Assembly: GCA_003415625.1 (NCBI GenBank)
Contig: PYIU01000003.1
Span: forward strand, 930,001 to 994,000
DNA from: Aquanectria penicillioides
Taxonomy: Eukaryota > Ascomycota > Sordariomycetes > Hypocreales > Nectriaceae
Direction of reading: 5' to 3'
DNA length: 64,000 nucleotides
This document shows, in pieces, positions 32,185 to 44,736 of the stretch (position 1 is the stretch's first letter; each line of letters begins with the position of its first letter). The notes below the pieces were generated by a model. That model worked only from the letters and a program-made list of their open reading frames with translations, had not been told where the DNA came from and did no database searches. The position numbers and the translations under genes are program-made.

Positions 32185-34920
32185 TCATTCCGGAGGGAAC
32201 CCCGTTCCCAAAGACCCTGCGCCAGAGACTTCTTCCAGATCATTCAGTATTCTCCCAATACGCTGCGATTCGATAAACCCCAATTGGTTAAGAGAAAACT
32301 CCGACACGCCTGCTGATGCAGTCTCCGCCTCTGTGCCTGGGAGCATTAACATGCTTCCACAAGACGCCGTGGTAGCCTTGGAGGCGATCTTGAGGTCGCT
32401 CCCAGGAATACCCTCTCTTCGATGCTCCATACTCAATGGAAGCGATTCAGATGAACCTGATCGCACCATAGATGTATTGACCGCCGTGAAGGACATCGTT
32501 GGTGTTGATTTCGGCGTCCTTGCAAAATCCCCCCTCCGGAGTATCCCTCAGATACACCCATAGGAGAACCTCGATCGTTGTTGTTTCCCATCGACCTGTC
32601 GGACCCATCATATCGTTCAGCTCGTGGCTCTTCATCAACTAGCATAGAAATATCCGTCTTGCTGGCTGGTGGCCGCCACTCCTCCACACCACCGCCTTCG
32701 CCTCCAAGCCGGATACTCAGACGTCTCCCGCTCGGCATTTCGGAATGAGACACGCCTTGCTCAATTCTCTGGCGAAAATCTGAACTAGCCTCCCTGTAGT
32801 ACCGATCTATATCTTCAAAGAATTTCAAATAACTTTGAGCCCCTTGCGAACAAGCAGCCATCTTGTGGAGAGCTTGATAAGCCAACCCCGTAGTGGTTCC
32901 TCGCAGCACATTCACATCGCCTTCTGCCCGTCGGTCAATATCCTCCTGACCAACCATCTGATGCTTTAAATCCATGAACGGGAAGTGTTGAGCATATACT
33001 CCCGCAAACCCAGCCAACCAGACTCCAAACAAGGTCAGCACTGACTGGGGCAGCTTGTCCCTGCAAATCTCCACCATTTCAACAATATCTCGAGCAGCTT
33101 TGAAAAACAACTTGGCAATATCTTCCCAAAACCCTCTGGGAACCTGATCAAACGGAGTTAGAGAAGCATCGAGTGGCCCTTCCGGTTTGTTGCATCGTAG
33201 GGGGAGAAACGGGAGATATTCGCGACTTAAGATGACCTGGCAAACTGAAAACAAGCATGTGAAGAGACACATACATATTAGTGGCTTGGTGGTTGTCATG
33301 TCGATAGTAATTTTGGCGGGAAAAAGTAAAAGTGTCGGGAAGATTCATGATAAATTCATCTAGTCTTTCTCGGAGAGTCCTAAATGTGGACAGTTTCTCC
33401 CATGGCGCTGCTCGGTCACGTAGGCGACCACCGTTTGAGGAGAATCTCGAGATGTCTGCCCAAAGCTCCATCAATTGTATGAACCGACCCAAAACGCTAT
33501 CGTCATTTGTGTGCTGATTTATTGCTTCGTTCTCGGCGTTTAGGTATCCCGTATTGACATCCAGCGCAAGATCGAACGCCATTTCGGTGCATGGCAACTG
33601 GATTCGGATCGTTTCGAGTGGGATGGTCGACACCCGATCATTGCCACATGTCATCATTCGATCGAGTATTAGGCAACTGAACATGGTGCGTCTTCGAATT
33701 TCTCTAATGATTCCAATCTCCGAGGACCCTCTTCGAACCCTCTGGGTTTGGTCGGACGTTCGATAGGTCCTATCTGGTCCCCTGGCCGTTTGATCATCAA
33801 GGCCCAATTTGAGGGCCTGTGCCATACGAATGGCGATGCCAATGTACATCCAAGCGCCGGGCCCGCTGGATTGGGTTTGTTGACTCCACTCAAACAGCCC
33901 TAGCATGAGAAATGCCTGGACTCTTTCCACCGTCACAACCGTCATGGAGGTTTTCAAGGGACCGAGGGCGGTCGAGAGGACATTGGCAAAGAACTCGGAG
34001 GCAGCAGATGGACCAGCTTTGGACTGTGACGCTCGTGGGCGTGCACCACCACTTGAAGTGACCGATAAGTGGGACACGTACTTGACCAGGTCTGGATGGA
34101 ACCGAGCTGTCAATGTCAAGACTCCAAGGAGGACTAGGTTTAACTCGGGCAAAGATTCAAAGTTATGTCCTTGACGGCGATTTATCCTGTCTTTTAAACT
34201 CGGGAGGTGGAGAAATGATAACTCGGTGGTGAAATGCAGCCTGTAGATGTTGAGAAGTTGATCCCAAAGCTCCGCCGTCAAAAAGGGGTAGGACAAAACC
34301 TCCTCCGCATAGGCTGCGGATCTTTCATTATCGAGACCAAATGTTTCGTCTAGCTTTCTCGCCCGTTTCCTTTCGTGAGTGCCCTCTCGGTCCTGTCTGA
34401 CTCCGGCTGGTGGATCATTCCTCTTGGGTGGTAGGGGAGTCGCTTCGGGATACTGGCACTGGTGACCCCCCTTGATACACGTGTCACAAGGGCTGTTGCC
34501 GCCGTCGTTGTCGCATTTGATCTTGGATCGGCGGCACCTCATACAGGCAATGCTAGATCGCATCGGGGGCCGCATCTTCGGTGGTTTCTTGGTGTCTCTG
34601 TTGCCGAGGGCTGCCGGTGCCCTGGACTCATCGACATATCCTTGGGACGGCTCGAGGCTGAATCCTTCGGGCCGTTGCCGCTGATCGTCCAAGGATTCAG
34701 TCTGTCGAAGGGCCGCTGAGGCTGCCTCCGAGGCCGCTAAGACCTCTTCAAACTTGCGCTTTGGAGTAGACTGATTCGAAGACACGTTGGATGATTCATC
34801 GACTTCCGGGTCGAGAGGCGAGAGAATGGACTGGATTCGGAGTTGGGAAGCAATCGTGCCGGGTTTGGGCCCCGAAGAAGGCCACTGGAGTCCTGTTTGG
34901 TTTTCCTGCTGAGGCAGCAA
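32185..34920 (-). CDS. Zn2Cys6 transcription factor with fungal_trans domain, two apparent frame breaks
   Basis: The zinc cluster is C-MR-C-RRSKIK-C-DNDGGNSP-C-DT-C-IKGGHQ-C (CX2CX6CX8CX2CX6C), encoded near 34470-34555, followed by a basic linker (THERKRARKLDE). The middle homology region runs through FLTAELWDQLLNIYRLHF, GAWMYIGIAIRMAQALKLGL and IREIRRRTMFSCLILDRMM, as in PF04082. Two frame changes interrupt it. Near 33248-33251 (coding TTTT) one surplus base separates YVSLHMLV from VCQVILSREYLPFLP. At 32529-32534 one base is missing, joining GYSGGG to DFARTPKSTPTMSF and the acidic end (LNDLEEVSGAGSLG). The open frame at the 5' end has no ATG before a stop; the first in-frame ATG is immediately before the zinc cluster, so an upstream exon or another lesion is likely. 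Target genes are unknown. Confidence 0.8.
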
Positions 34921-37900
34921 GTGGTGGCTGACGAGAGTCTAAAGTTGGGCCGTAACAGGAAGACCGGAATCGAGGGATTTCGAATAAAGAAACCTATACC
35001 TCGTTTCGAGGGGATCAATATGACGCCACTGGTCCGGAGAAAGGGTAAGCAGGCTAATAGTGCTTTAATATGTCACAAAGCAGCTAGCTGACCGCGCAGT
35101 GCAAGGTCATGCAATCTCCCAAGAGGACGACGTAGGAGAATGGATATGGGAGAAACCCTGAACGACCCACGTGGCAATGTGACAACTCGCGGGGCGTGAT
35201 GTAACCAAGACGACTGACCGCACGACCTGACCAATACTGTGCTGTTCGACTGGGTGTTGGGATGGGTTTTGAGCGACCCGCGACGCAGCCGGACAGTACA
35301 AACTCCGCGAGAATGAGATGAACAACCACCAAGGAATTGGGTGACTAGATAACAGAGCCCGATAAACCTCTCAAGAGAGCAGCGGGCATAAGGAGGAAGA
35401 CGGGTTGGACACGAGCCTAGGTAGTATCAAACTTGGCACAAAACTGGGCGATCAGATTGTGAAGCTAGGCAAGAACAAGCAGGGGAAGTCCGTCATTGAG
35501 CAGGAAGTTCGGGTTCGGGGCCGACGCGACCGGCAAGTTATAGAGCCCAACTTATTGGTTTTCTTCTTCCAGGGACCTGCAAATTCCAGCCCCGTACCCC
35601 ATGGACTACATGGACACGTACTGTAACCCCTACCTTGGGCTAAACCTTACCAAGCAACTTGGGTGCCAGACGGGCCGGTGTGCTGGGTTTCGGGAGCCGC
35701 TAACGTAGTGATCCATAGCCATGTCCTTCCCCCCTCCGATCACCTACCCCACAGCGCGTACAAGGCTCCCAGACCAACGAAGCTGAATCTGGAGCCCGTT
35801 TGGCTGACTCTGTGCCACCTCCTGCTCGCGGAGGAGGGCCAAGCACACACCAGTTCGTACGTCAAAGCCGAGGCGGGGGTGTGCCGGAGAGCAGGGAATG
35901 CTTCTGGATCATGTTCCCCCCTTCCATGCCAAAGCGTTCGGAGACAAGGCGACTACGTAACCTAACCATTCGGTAGTGAGGCTGCGGCCCTCTCTCGCGA
36001 GACGACCTCGGGAGCCAAGTTTTAATTGCCTAGCTCAGCTGAACCGAGCCGAGCTGAGAGATGGCAGGTTGAGGTCCAGTGAGCTTTTCACGTCTGGTAG
36101 CTTTCCAGCTTACTGGCTTGCTCGGGTTGTGTGGCGGGAGACGGGGTCGGGATGTCATGGAGACCGCCGATCACTTTGGTGCTTCTCCCGAAACATGGAT
36201 GCCGCCTCTCAGACAATCCATTTTCGAACATGTGCATGGGAAATTGAACACCGAATTCAGGAGCCTGTATTTCTCCACGGGGTTGAGTTATGCCGACACA
36301 AAACAAAGACCCTGCCGGTTGTCATTGTTGAACTGTCGAGCGGACATCGGGAGGCTGACGCCTCGCCCGAGAATCCGCGCCGGTGCCAGGGTAGACAGAA
36401 ACAAGAGAAGAGTCAGGCTGTCAGCCCAGTGGCCTAGGAGATGGTGGCGGCGCTCTGACCAGCTCAAGGAACACCTACGTAATGATGGAGTAAAGTCTAC
36501 TAGCACGAACCATGGAGAACAAGATGAGAATCTAGCTGATTGCTCAATTTTATCGAAGATTCGATCGGGTCCAGTCAATGCCCGAGAGCGCCGAAACGTT
36601 TAGCAATGGGCTGGCGGGGATGATGATACCGACGACTTGAGAGAAGCGGGCTCTGGTGTGCTGGCAAGCCATCTGTTCTCACCCAAAGTCTCGGGGGAGT
36701 GGAGGGGGGCAGAGGTGGGGATTCTAGACGGGCCCGAGTGTTGTTGCTCCTCTGTGGACGAATTACTTGTTTCTTTTCCTTGTCAGTTTCCCGCTCCTCC
36801 TTGCTGGCTAGCACTGGCGGGCTGCAGAGAATGAGACAAAAAACCAAAAAGTTGGACAGATCTTCACGGGCCGGCATTTGTTTCGTCGTTTCTTGCGTCC
36901 GGTTCCCCGTTGACGTGCCCCCCACTAGGGAAATTTTGGGCCAAGCTGACCAGTCATTTAAATAGGACGTTTCCTATGTCAACCTTGTTCGTAGCCCTGT
37001 CGCACCATGGCATTTCTCACAAGCCCGAGGACCGGGACCGCTGCGCGCACGGGGACACGACAAGCATAAGGGAGAGCTCACCCTGTTGCCCAAGATCGGT
37101 CAACACGGCAGGCGAAAACGGCCGAGATGACTGGATAGGGATGGCGACGTCAAGGGATAAGGATGAGCGACGTGACACGGACGAAACCAGAGGGCTTGGA
37201 TCCTGGTGGGGTTGTAACCGCTTCGCCTGATATTTAGCCCAGGTCGGTATCCTGATCGTGGGTTCCCTGTTGAGGACGCTTGGATTATAACACGTCTCAC
37301 GGCCCCCTTTCCCCAAAGTCGTGCAACGAACGAAGCATTTGTGCATGTCCGGTTACCGGAGCTGATGACCGTGCGATGACACAGCATAAAACCAAGCCAT
37401 GGGGACTTCCCGCCTCATCTCAGGATGTGACAGCAGGCCAAGATCAGGAGTATGGGGTGCGTGGTATGTGGAACCGGTTCATCTGTCAATGGTGCGATGG
37501 CGAGTGAAGGGCAGGGGCCCCTTGACCTCAGCAATCAAACAGGTGCTATAGCACACAGTTGAGTTGTTGAGATGCTCGGCTACCCGGTCCCCGGGTCCGT
37601 GTGAGGGAAATGACAAGATCAACAAACTAGTCTCTGAGACTGACACTGGAGTCATTCCGAGAGACAACTGTGTAACGTGAAGTGAGGTTGGAGGTAAGAC
37701 CCTGCATCCGGGCCAGGCATGCATGGCCTGCCTGGGCCCCGGGGAAATCCCATGGCATGTCAGGTCGAGAATGTGCTAGAAGGGCGTCCGTAATTAGTCC
37801 CTCTGGGACTGGATGCTGGAAGGACATGGATGCGGTCCCAGAAGAGCGGTAACGGGGGCCTGAGGTAGCAGTTCTGGCCTGATCCGGGCGGTCATGAAGA

Positions 37901-39787
37901 TGAGAAGTGCTCGTATTCCTTGACCGGTTGAAACTGGAGGTGGATGAGATCTGAATCAAGTCGACGTTGGGTGCTGCTCTTGGTCTGCGTGGAAGGTAAT
38001 ACTGACGGTTTGACATTTTGCGTCTCTCTGTTACACACAAGGACACATGGACGTTGACTGAGAAGGATGCATCGGACCTGAAGCAAATGTTGCTGCCACG
38101 AGAGCAATTGGCAAGTGGAGCAGCTGGCCAAAAGGAGAAGCGACATGTCACCTAGACACCTAATAAAGTACCCAGTTGCTGGTGGGTGGCAAGAACTGTA
38201 CCATAGCAACGGGCGGTGGAAAAGCTTTGGAAAAGTCTAGACTTTCAGTCAACCACAGTCTAGCCAGGCACAGACGCTAATAAACGTTGGCTTCTTTTAC
38301 ATACTCGAATCTTTTGCTCTGTTTGACCCACAGATTGTAATTGCGAATGTAACATACCAATACTTGATTGAGTTGATTGAAAATTTCACGTCTCTAGGTT
38401 GCCTTTCAAACCGGCACGCGAAGGCCATGAAAACCATTTCATCCAGTATATACGTGCAACCACTTTCTTTTTAATGGGTTGCACATATGCTTCCCTCCCT
38501 TTCCCTCCTCTTTCATCTAAGAATGGTGGTTTGAGGATAGCAACCAAGCATTGCAGGGCCACAAAATCCACCACCTCTCGGCTCTCCACCGTCATTACAA
38601 CGACAGTCCCGATTTTGACTGACCAACACACAGGGACCGGACCAACCGTGAACCGATTGTTTATGTCGGCGGCTCCTTGCTGTCTACCCACAGTTATCAA
38701 GACTATTGAGTGCGGCACAGCATTATTGCGTGGGTCATTCTGGCTCGCTCGTTGCGGTAGGAGCGTTACCGCCCGGTACCTGGGGCATTCTTCCACCAGA
38801 CCCCGCCAAGCAACAACCAGCCTCGGGTACGTATCGCGAGCTCCAGCTCCGTTCTTTATCAAGCTGTGCCTTGGCGGAAGGATGTGGGATGCCCCACCAC
38901 ACCCACCACCTTCATGCTGTATCACACTCCTGTATCGCGGATCCCGATGTTACTAGACCTTTCGCTCCAACGGGAGTGAAATCAAACTTGTAGCAAAGAG
39001 TTGCTGCGCCATGCTGCAAAGGCACTTCTCAGCTCGTGCCATGCGGCATCGCCTGCCACACGTACCTGAAAATTTCCCCAACACAATGCTTGCGACTTGT
39101 TCCAGACCAGGACGACGATGAATCATGACACCAAGCTGAGGTGCAACCAACAACAACACCAGCAGCACCACCACCACCACCCTCACCTCACTAAAAAATG
39201 TAGTGGCGGCCTCCTTCACGTCAGTGCCTGGCCAATGACATCGCCGCCCGCGAGAGGCCTCACAGTTCGCACACGCATAAGCGCCCAAAGACGCCGTCCT
39301 CCACTCCCTTCCATCACTCGACACAAATAAGCGTCGTTTTAGCACTTTAGCTTAAAGGGACTGGCACCTGGCGTCACATCGCACCGCATCACATCCTGCA
39401 TCGCATCCTGCATCCCTTGGACCAACAGCACCGCTTACCCGGTCCACCTCCACCCGCGCAGTCGCCGACTTTTCCAACCTTTACCCTGCTATAAGGGCGC
39501 CTATTCTTGCCCCGGTGCGTCTCGTTGCGCCTCTGCGTCGCTCATCGCGCTTGTTGCTGGTGTTGGAGACGGACCATTGGCGGTTTGCATCTGCATATAA
39601 GCCGCCTACCCCTCCATCCCACTCATCCCTCATCACATCACCTCCAAGTCGTTTCTTGGTGGCGGATTCCCTATTTTGCCCCTCCTCCTCCTCGGTTTCC
39701 ATACTTCTATATCACGCCAGCTTTCTCTCATCCCACCACCGCATAGTTATTGGGAAATCACAAGACCAAGGCTCCGTCAGATCCGAA
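34921..39787. other. gene-poor region between divergent genes
   Basis: About 4.9 kb between the Zn2Cys6 factor (minus) and the senescence-domain gene (plus). I examined ORFs of up to 185 residues (38386-38956, both strands) and found no motif or splice pattern supporting a gene. Imperfect CATCGCATCCTGCAT-type repeats occur near 39370-39415 in the probable leader of the downstream gene. Confidence 0.5.
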
Positions 39788-41342
39788 ATGTCTTCAGGCC
39801 ACAATGTAAGTAGTGTTACCCCCACGTCTCGTCTGATCCCTCACGGCTCTCGAGCCCCTCGAGCCCCTCATACCCCGTTCGCTCCCACGCCCTCTCCCAG
39901 TCTCCTTGCCCTCATGCTGACGCAATCTCGTCTCAGGATCCAAAGCTCCTGTATGCCGTCGAGGGCATCAATGCCTACCACATTGCCCATGGCAAGGAGC
40001 AGTGCCTAACCTCGTCTGGCCCTCAGACCCTCTCCCTACTCATGGTCCCAACCTCGTCAGGTTTTGCGGATGTCGGCGAAAACGAGGAGGACTTTTACTT
40101 GCACCTCCACCTCCCTCCCGAGCTCGACCTTCCCCTTCCTGCCACCACCCAGATCTACCACCAGCCACCCACAAGCTACCTGATCCCCCGATGGGATCTC
40201 GGTCCCGATAGTGGTGCCTTCACTCGCATCGAGTTCCCCACTCCTGGATCCAGAAAAGGTATTCAGGAAGATGTCGACACATTCGAGACCATCCTCGCAC
40301 AATGCACCGCCTTCCTCGAGCGGGCACCTCCGCCAAAGCCTAGATCCAAGGCCGCAGCAGAAAAGGAGCGCGAGGCTGCAGGAGAGCGGTTGCCCGCTTA
40401 CAACCCGGCTGAGTATGGCGTAGGCCAGGGTTACGTGCAGGGAAGCCACAGCTCCCACCCCGGCGGACGAATTGTGCTGGTTGACGAGGAGGACGGAAGC
40501 GTTCTCGGAGAGCTCACGGACACATATCAGGTTGTCGAGGACAAGGGCGTTCGCCCGGGTTCCAAAGGTATGATCTTAGCGCTTCAAAAACGTTGATTGG
40601 ATGATGCTAACCAAGTTTGAAGAGCCTGTCGAAATTACTCTCCCTGGTGATGGCAGCCAAAATATCTCCGTTCAGCCCGCCTCGCACAGTTATGAGGAAA
40701 TGGACTACCATCCCGCATACAAAAAGTCATCTCTAGTCTCTAACGCTACAAAAGCATCCCGCTTGATTGTAACGACATCCGACATCGTCAGCAGGACGTT
40801 ACAGAGTCAGGCCAATAGCTTTACCAAGAACACACAGCCGGTTACCAAGCCCGTCACCTTCGCGCCCTCCACACACGATCGTGTACGTCGCATCAACCAG
40901 TTCTCCAACAAAGCTGTCACCTTATCGGCCACGACAGTCGGCGCCATCGGTCATGTTGCGCAAAATTTCGGCGCGAACATCTCCCGGCGAAAGGACGGCC
41001 GCGCACGCGGCTTTGACAAGGATGGAATCCCGATTGATTCCTACAAGCCTGGTGTTTTGAACAAGAGCTTGATGGCTTTCAACACCGTGGTTGACGGCAT
41101 CGAGCAGGCTGGTCGCAATCTACTTACAGGCACGTCGAGCAGCATGACAACCGTCGTGGAGCACCGCTGGGGAGCCGAGGCAGGTCAGATCAGCAAGAAC
41201 CTGGGAGGTGGCTTCAAGAACGTTGGCCTGGTCTATATTGATGTAACGGGAGTGTCCCGCCGCGCTATCTTGAAGAGCGTGGCCAAGGGCATGGTCGTTG
41301 GAAAAGTCAAGGGTGGAGGCGAAATCATTGTGGGAGGAACCG

Positions 41343-41378
<36 letters not shown>

Positions 41379-41521
41379 GCAAGGTAACCCTTGTTGCAGA
41401 TGGAGACAGCAAGGGCGAGAGAAGTGGTAAGGATGCATACAGCACATACAACGATGCGCAAAGCACGTTTAGTGACTACGATCCCCATGGAAAGAAGCCA
41501 GCCAAGGGGCCATATTACTAA
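39788..41521 (+). CDS. senescence/spartin-domain protein
   Basis: Three exons: 39788-39805, 39937-40567 and 40623-41521. The introns are 131 and 55 nt, in phase, and the second has a GCTAACC branch point. The product is 515 residues. The N-terminal half begins MSSGHN then DPKLLYAVEGINAYHIAHG and contains LLMVPTSSGFAD and a Pro-rich segment. The C-terminal half is the Senescence (PF06911) domain: TSDIVSRTLQSQANSF, RVRRINQFSNKAVTLSATT, LNKSLMAFNTVVDGIEQAG and the Gly-rich LVYIDVTGVSRRAILKS, followed by a run of 11 Asn. Plant ERD7 and animal spartin belong to this superfamily and associate with membranes or lipid droplets. A similar role is inferred, not shown. No frame break is seen. Confidence 0.88.
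41345..41377 (+). repeat. (AAC)11 microsatellite encoding poly-Asn
   Basis: Eleven AAC codons near the C-terminus of the senescence-domain protein. The run is pure and therefore likely length-polymorphic. Confidence 0.95.
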
Positions 41522-42307
41522 TGAGTGACGGCAACGACTGTTTATGACACTGCTTTCTGCTCTCGTTTGAGAAGCTGTTTCGGACATGGTCATGGATTTG
41601 GATGTGAAATGGGCCATGATGATACTTGCGTGAACGAATCTGGTGAAAATTCTAGGTAGCGGCTCGATTAATGATTAGTACTTCTCAAGAGAGAATATAC
41701 GCGGCAATTCAAGTCAATCAATCAACTCTCATCTTAATCGTTATTTTCTTGTCCCCCTGCCTTCTTTACTGTTACAATTGGCGACTTACAAGGAAGGAGC
41801 TTGTTGGGGAAACTGACGTCACGTGTGGTCGCGGGGCACTCAAACGTCTGCTAATCTACCGCTATCGCGTCGCGAACCTCTGGGAACCTTCAATTCCAGA
41901 GATCACACGAGACCAAATGCGCCCGCACGTCCACCACCTAATGTAGTGACCTAGACGATGCTGATTGCACCCGATAAGCCTCACCGCCGTACAACTTGCT
42001 TAGTTTGGATCATTGCTCCAGACCCGGCCTCCTTGTTGGGCTGAGATTTGCTTGTCCGCTCCACCTCCCCCCCATTCACACCGCAGCTCACAGCTGCCCC
42101 GCCAAAAACTACACTGCCCAACTCGAGGCCGCATCGCCAGCTGGTTTGGTTCATGTGCCGGTTCGAGCTTGTAGGCGTTATTATTCTTACGCTACGGGAT
42201 CTGCGCGATTTGATAAGGCCTAAGAAGGTCCCAAAACGGTACGCATGAGTCGGGCCTGCCAGTCGTCGTTTGCTAACCAGGCTCCAAAGCACGATCCCAC
42301 ACGAACC
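41522..42307. other. intergenic between same-strand genes
   Basis: About 790 bp that contain the 3' end of the senescence-domain gene and the promoter of the GCP4 gene. A CACGTG-containing GACGTCACGTGTG stretch lies near 41815-41827. Otherwise nothing is seen. Confidence 0.5.
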
Positions 42308-44736
42308 ATGCTCCACGAGATCCTCTTATCCCTCTCGGGCCACCCATCACCCCTCCTAAGAACCGACGCCCCCGAGCCTCATGCCCTCGCTGGCATCTCC
42401 CCCTCGGAGCGGCAGCTTCTAGCCTCAGCTGCCCACCTCAGCGACGTCCACGTCAAGCTCATCAGCTACACCGCCCAGATTGCAAACTCGCATCCCTCCA
42501 CCATCTGCAGCGCCGTTGCCACCGCCATCGACTCCATCCATTTGGCTGCGTTCCAGCGCAAGGTCCTCGAGGTCGAGGAGAGCATCCTGCGCGATGACCC
42601 AGAGCTCGTGGGTGCCTACAATATCGTCCCGTTGACCGCTGTCATCGGCGAGTTCAAGGAGTGGACAAGGAGGATGGAGTGGCTCTGGACGATGGTGCAA
42701 TTTATACTTGCGAAGAACAAGAACAATGGGGTGTGCCATGGCGCACAGCTCATGGACCGGTTAAGAGCTGAGCTTCAGAGTGGCTACGAAGATGTGGTGG
42801 TAACGGCCATGAGTCTGGTTACAGTCGCCGAGACAGCATGGCTCAAGCAAGTCTCGGCCTGGATCCTGTACGGAAGGCTACCGAGCTTTGGCAGCGAGGA
42901 TTTCTTCGTACAGAACACCAAGGAACCTGACGAGGTTAGTGTAGTTCCGAAGCAAAAACTTGCGTAAGCTAACCCCCGAGGCAGGCCTATGTTTCCGAGC
43001 CTGGCTTGCTACCGGCTTTCGTTAGCCCATCCACAGCTTCGTCAATGCTCTTCATTGGCAAATCTCTCAACCACATAAGAGTCAGAAGCAGTGTGGACTC
43101 GGGCCTCCGTGGTCTCGATCACCTATCGTCGAAGCTACAAGAGCTTGCGAACCTTACCTTTCCACTCAACAACGTCGAGTTCTCAAGAGCGATCACCGCT
43201 ATCCGGCTTTCCCTTTCCGAGAATACGCTGCAGAAACTGCTGCCATTGGCTAGGGTGGTTGAGATGTTACAGCTACTACGAGACTTTTTCCTGTTGGGAC
43301 GTGGCGAGTTCGCCATGGCATTGACCAATGAGGCCGACGAGAAGATACGCAGCCGCTGGCGGAGAGCGGACAACCTGGCCTACGAGAAAGGGGATGGCCT
43401 CAAGAATGTTACAGTGAAAGAAGGCGAGGTGGTGGCTGTCCTCGGAAGGACATGGGCAGTCCTGGCGTCGATGCAGGGCCAGCATGCGGAGGAAGATGAA
43501 CAACTAGAGCTTGCCCGAGATCTTCTACGACTTAGCCTCGCAAAGACACAGGCGCCGACTCCAATCGGCGCCGGGTCTGGCCTCAGTCAAGATGCCGCAA
43601 ACCTGCTCGCGACATCCCCTTTCCGCAACCTTCTCTTCTCCGTCCCCTCCCTGCTCTCCATCCAGATCCCTCCCCCGTTAGACATGGTCCTTTCGCCCTC
43701 GGACCTCCAGCTATACTCTTGTATCAACGCCTACCTGCTATCCATGCGCAGAGCGCACATCCGACTGACTGATTTGTGGAAAATCACATCCCTGAGACGC
43801 CACCACCCAGCACCCCGAGGCGATCGCGAGCAAGTCATTCTCCTGAGGGAACGCTGGACCGCTCGGTCCTCGTCGATGCGCAGCTCGTGGACCACTGCCA
43901 GTGCTACAATCTTTTTCCTCGCAGAAACGGAGGCCTACCTTCAGACGGAGATTGTCGCATGCCTGTGGGAGGGTTTCCATACTTGGCTGACAGCGCATCA
44001 GGCCGACAACGGCAGGGATAGCCGTTCGGGAGCAACGACCCCGGCACCACGGCCAAGCACTAAAGACGGCGACAGTAATGGCGACGGCGACGGTGACAAA
44101 AAGGAGAAGGGGAAGGAGCAGGATCGGAAACGGGAAGAGGACGATCAGGAAGATCTTTGGCTACGCGAAGACGATAGGTCAACCGTTCCCCAAGCCGCAC
44201 CAAACAATCCCAACCCGAATCCTCCCCATGATCCTCAAACACTCTCCACGGCCCACCGGCTCTACCTCCGTACCCTGATTCACCGTCTCCTCCTGACCCA
44301 GCCTAGCTTCACCCAACCACTCTATAGCCTCCTCATCCATATCGACCACCTCGTCGCCCACCTGCACCGCCTGCACGCCATCTACACCGCGCTGGACCTC
44401 GAGTCCGATGCCGGTGTTGTCGACGCCTTCGTAGACCTCGAGGCCGAGGAGCGCGATGTCAAGCGCCTCCTCCGCGCCGTTGAGCAAAAAGTTCGCGAGG
44501 GCATCGAGGATGTGGTCGCCGCCTTGCGCGCCCTCGAGGCCGACCCTACATTCGCGGCCGAGTGGGAGGGGGTTGGTGGAGCCAGTGCAGCTGCCGACGA
44601 TGACAGTGACGACTCCGTCGCCGAGCGTGGCGGCTATGTCCCGGCTCGGGTCGGCGGCATCAACCGCCTACTCATGAAGCTCGACTTTGGCACCTGGTTC
44701 GGCAGAGCGGGCGATGAGCATGGCGACGGATTGTAA
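42308..44736 (+). CDS. gamma-tubulin complex component GCP4-like
   Basis: Two exons, 42308-42934 and 42985-44736, separated by a 50-nt GT-AG intron with a GCTAACC branch point. The product is 792 residues, uninterrupted. The start MLHEILLSLSGHPSPLL is the typical beginning of GCP4. The GRIP1 region follows (LVTVAETAWLKQVSAWILYGRLPSF, in part) and then GRIP2 (GQLLFIGK-type SMLFIGKSLNHIRV; LQLLRDFFLLGRGEFAMAL; YSCINAYLLSMRRAHIRLTDLW). An acidic, Lys-rich insert (about 44050-44170) and a C-terminal four-helix block (LVAHLHRLHAIYTALDLE; VKRLLRAVEQKVREGIEDVV) complete it. GCP4 is a non-core subunit that helps build the gamma-tubulin ring complex and nucleate microtubules at spindle pole bodies. 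Assignment to GCP4 over GCP5/6 rests on the N-terminus and modest length. Confidence 0.88.

Noticed and set aside
33255..33290. Possible 30-nt GTATGT...CAG intron in the Zn2Cys6 gene
   Set aside because: Too short for spliceosomal introns in this window (minimum about 50 nt), and its removal does not restore the conserved frame.
42150..42185. GGTTCGAGC stretch resembling a tRNA B box
   Set aside because: No A box, acceptor or T stem can be formed around it.
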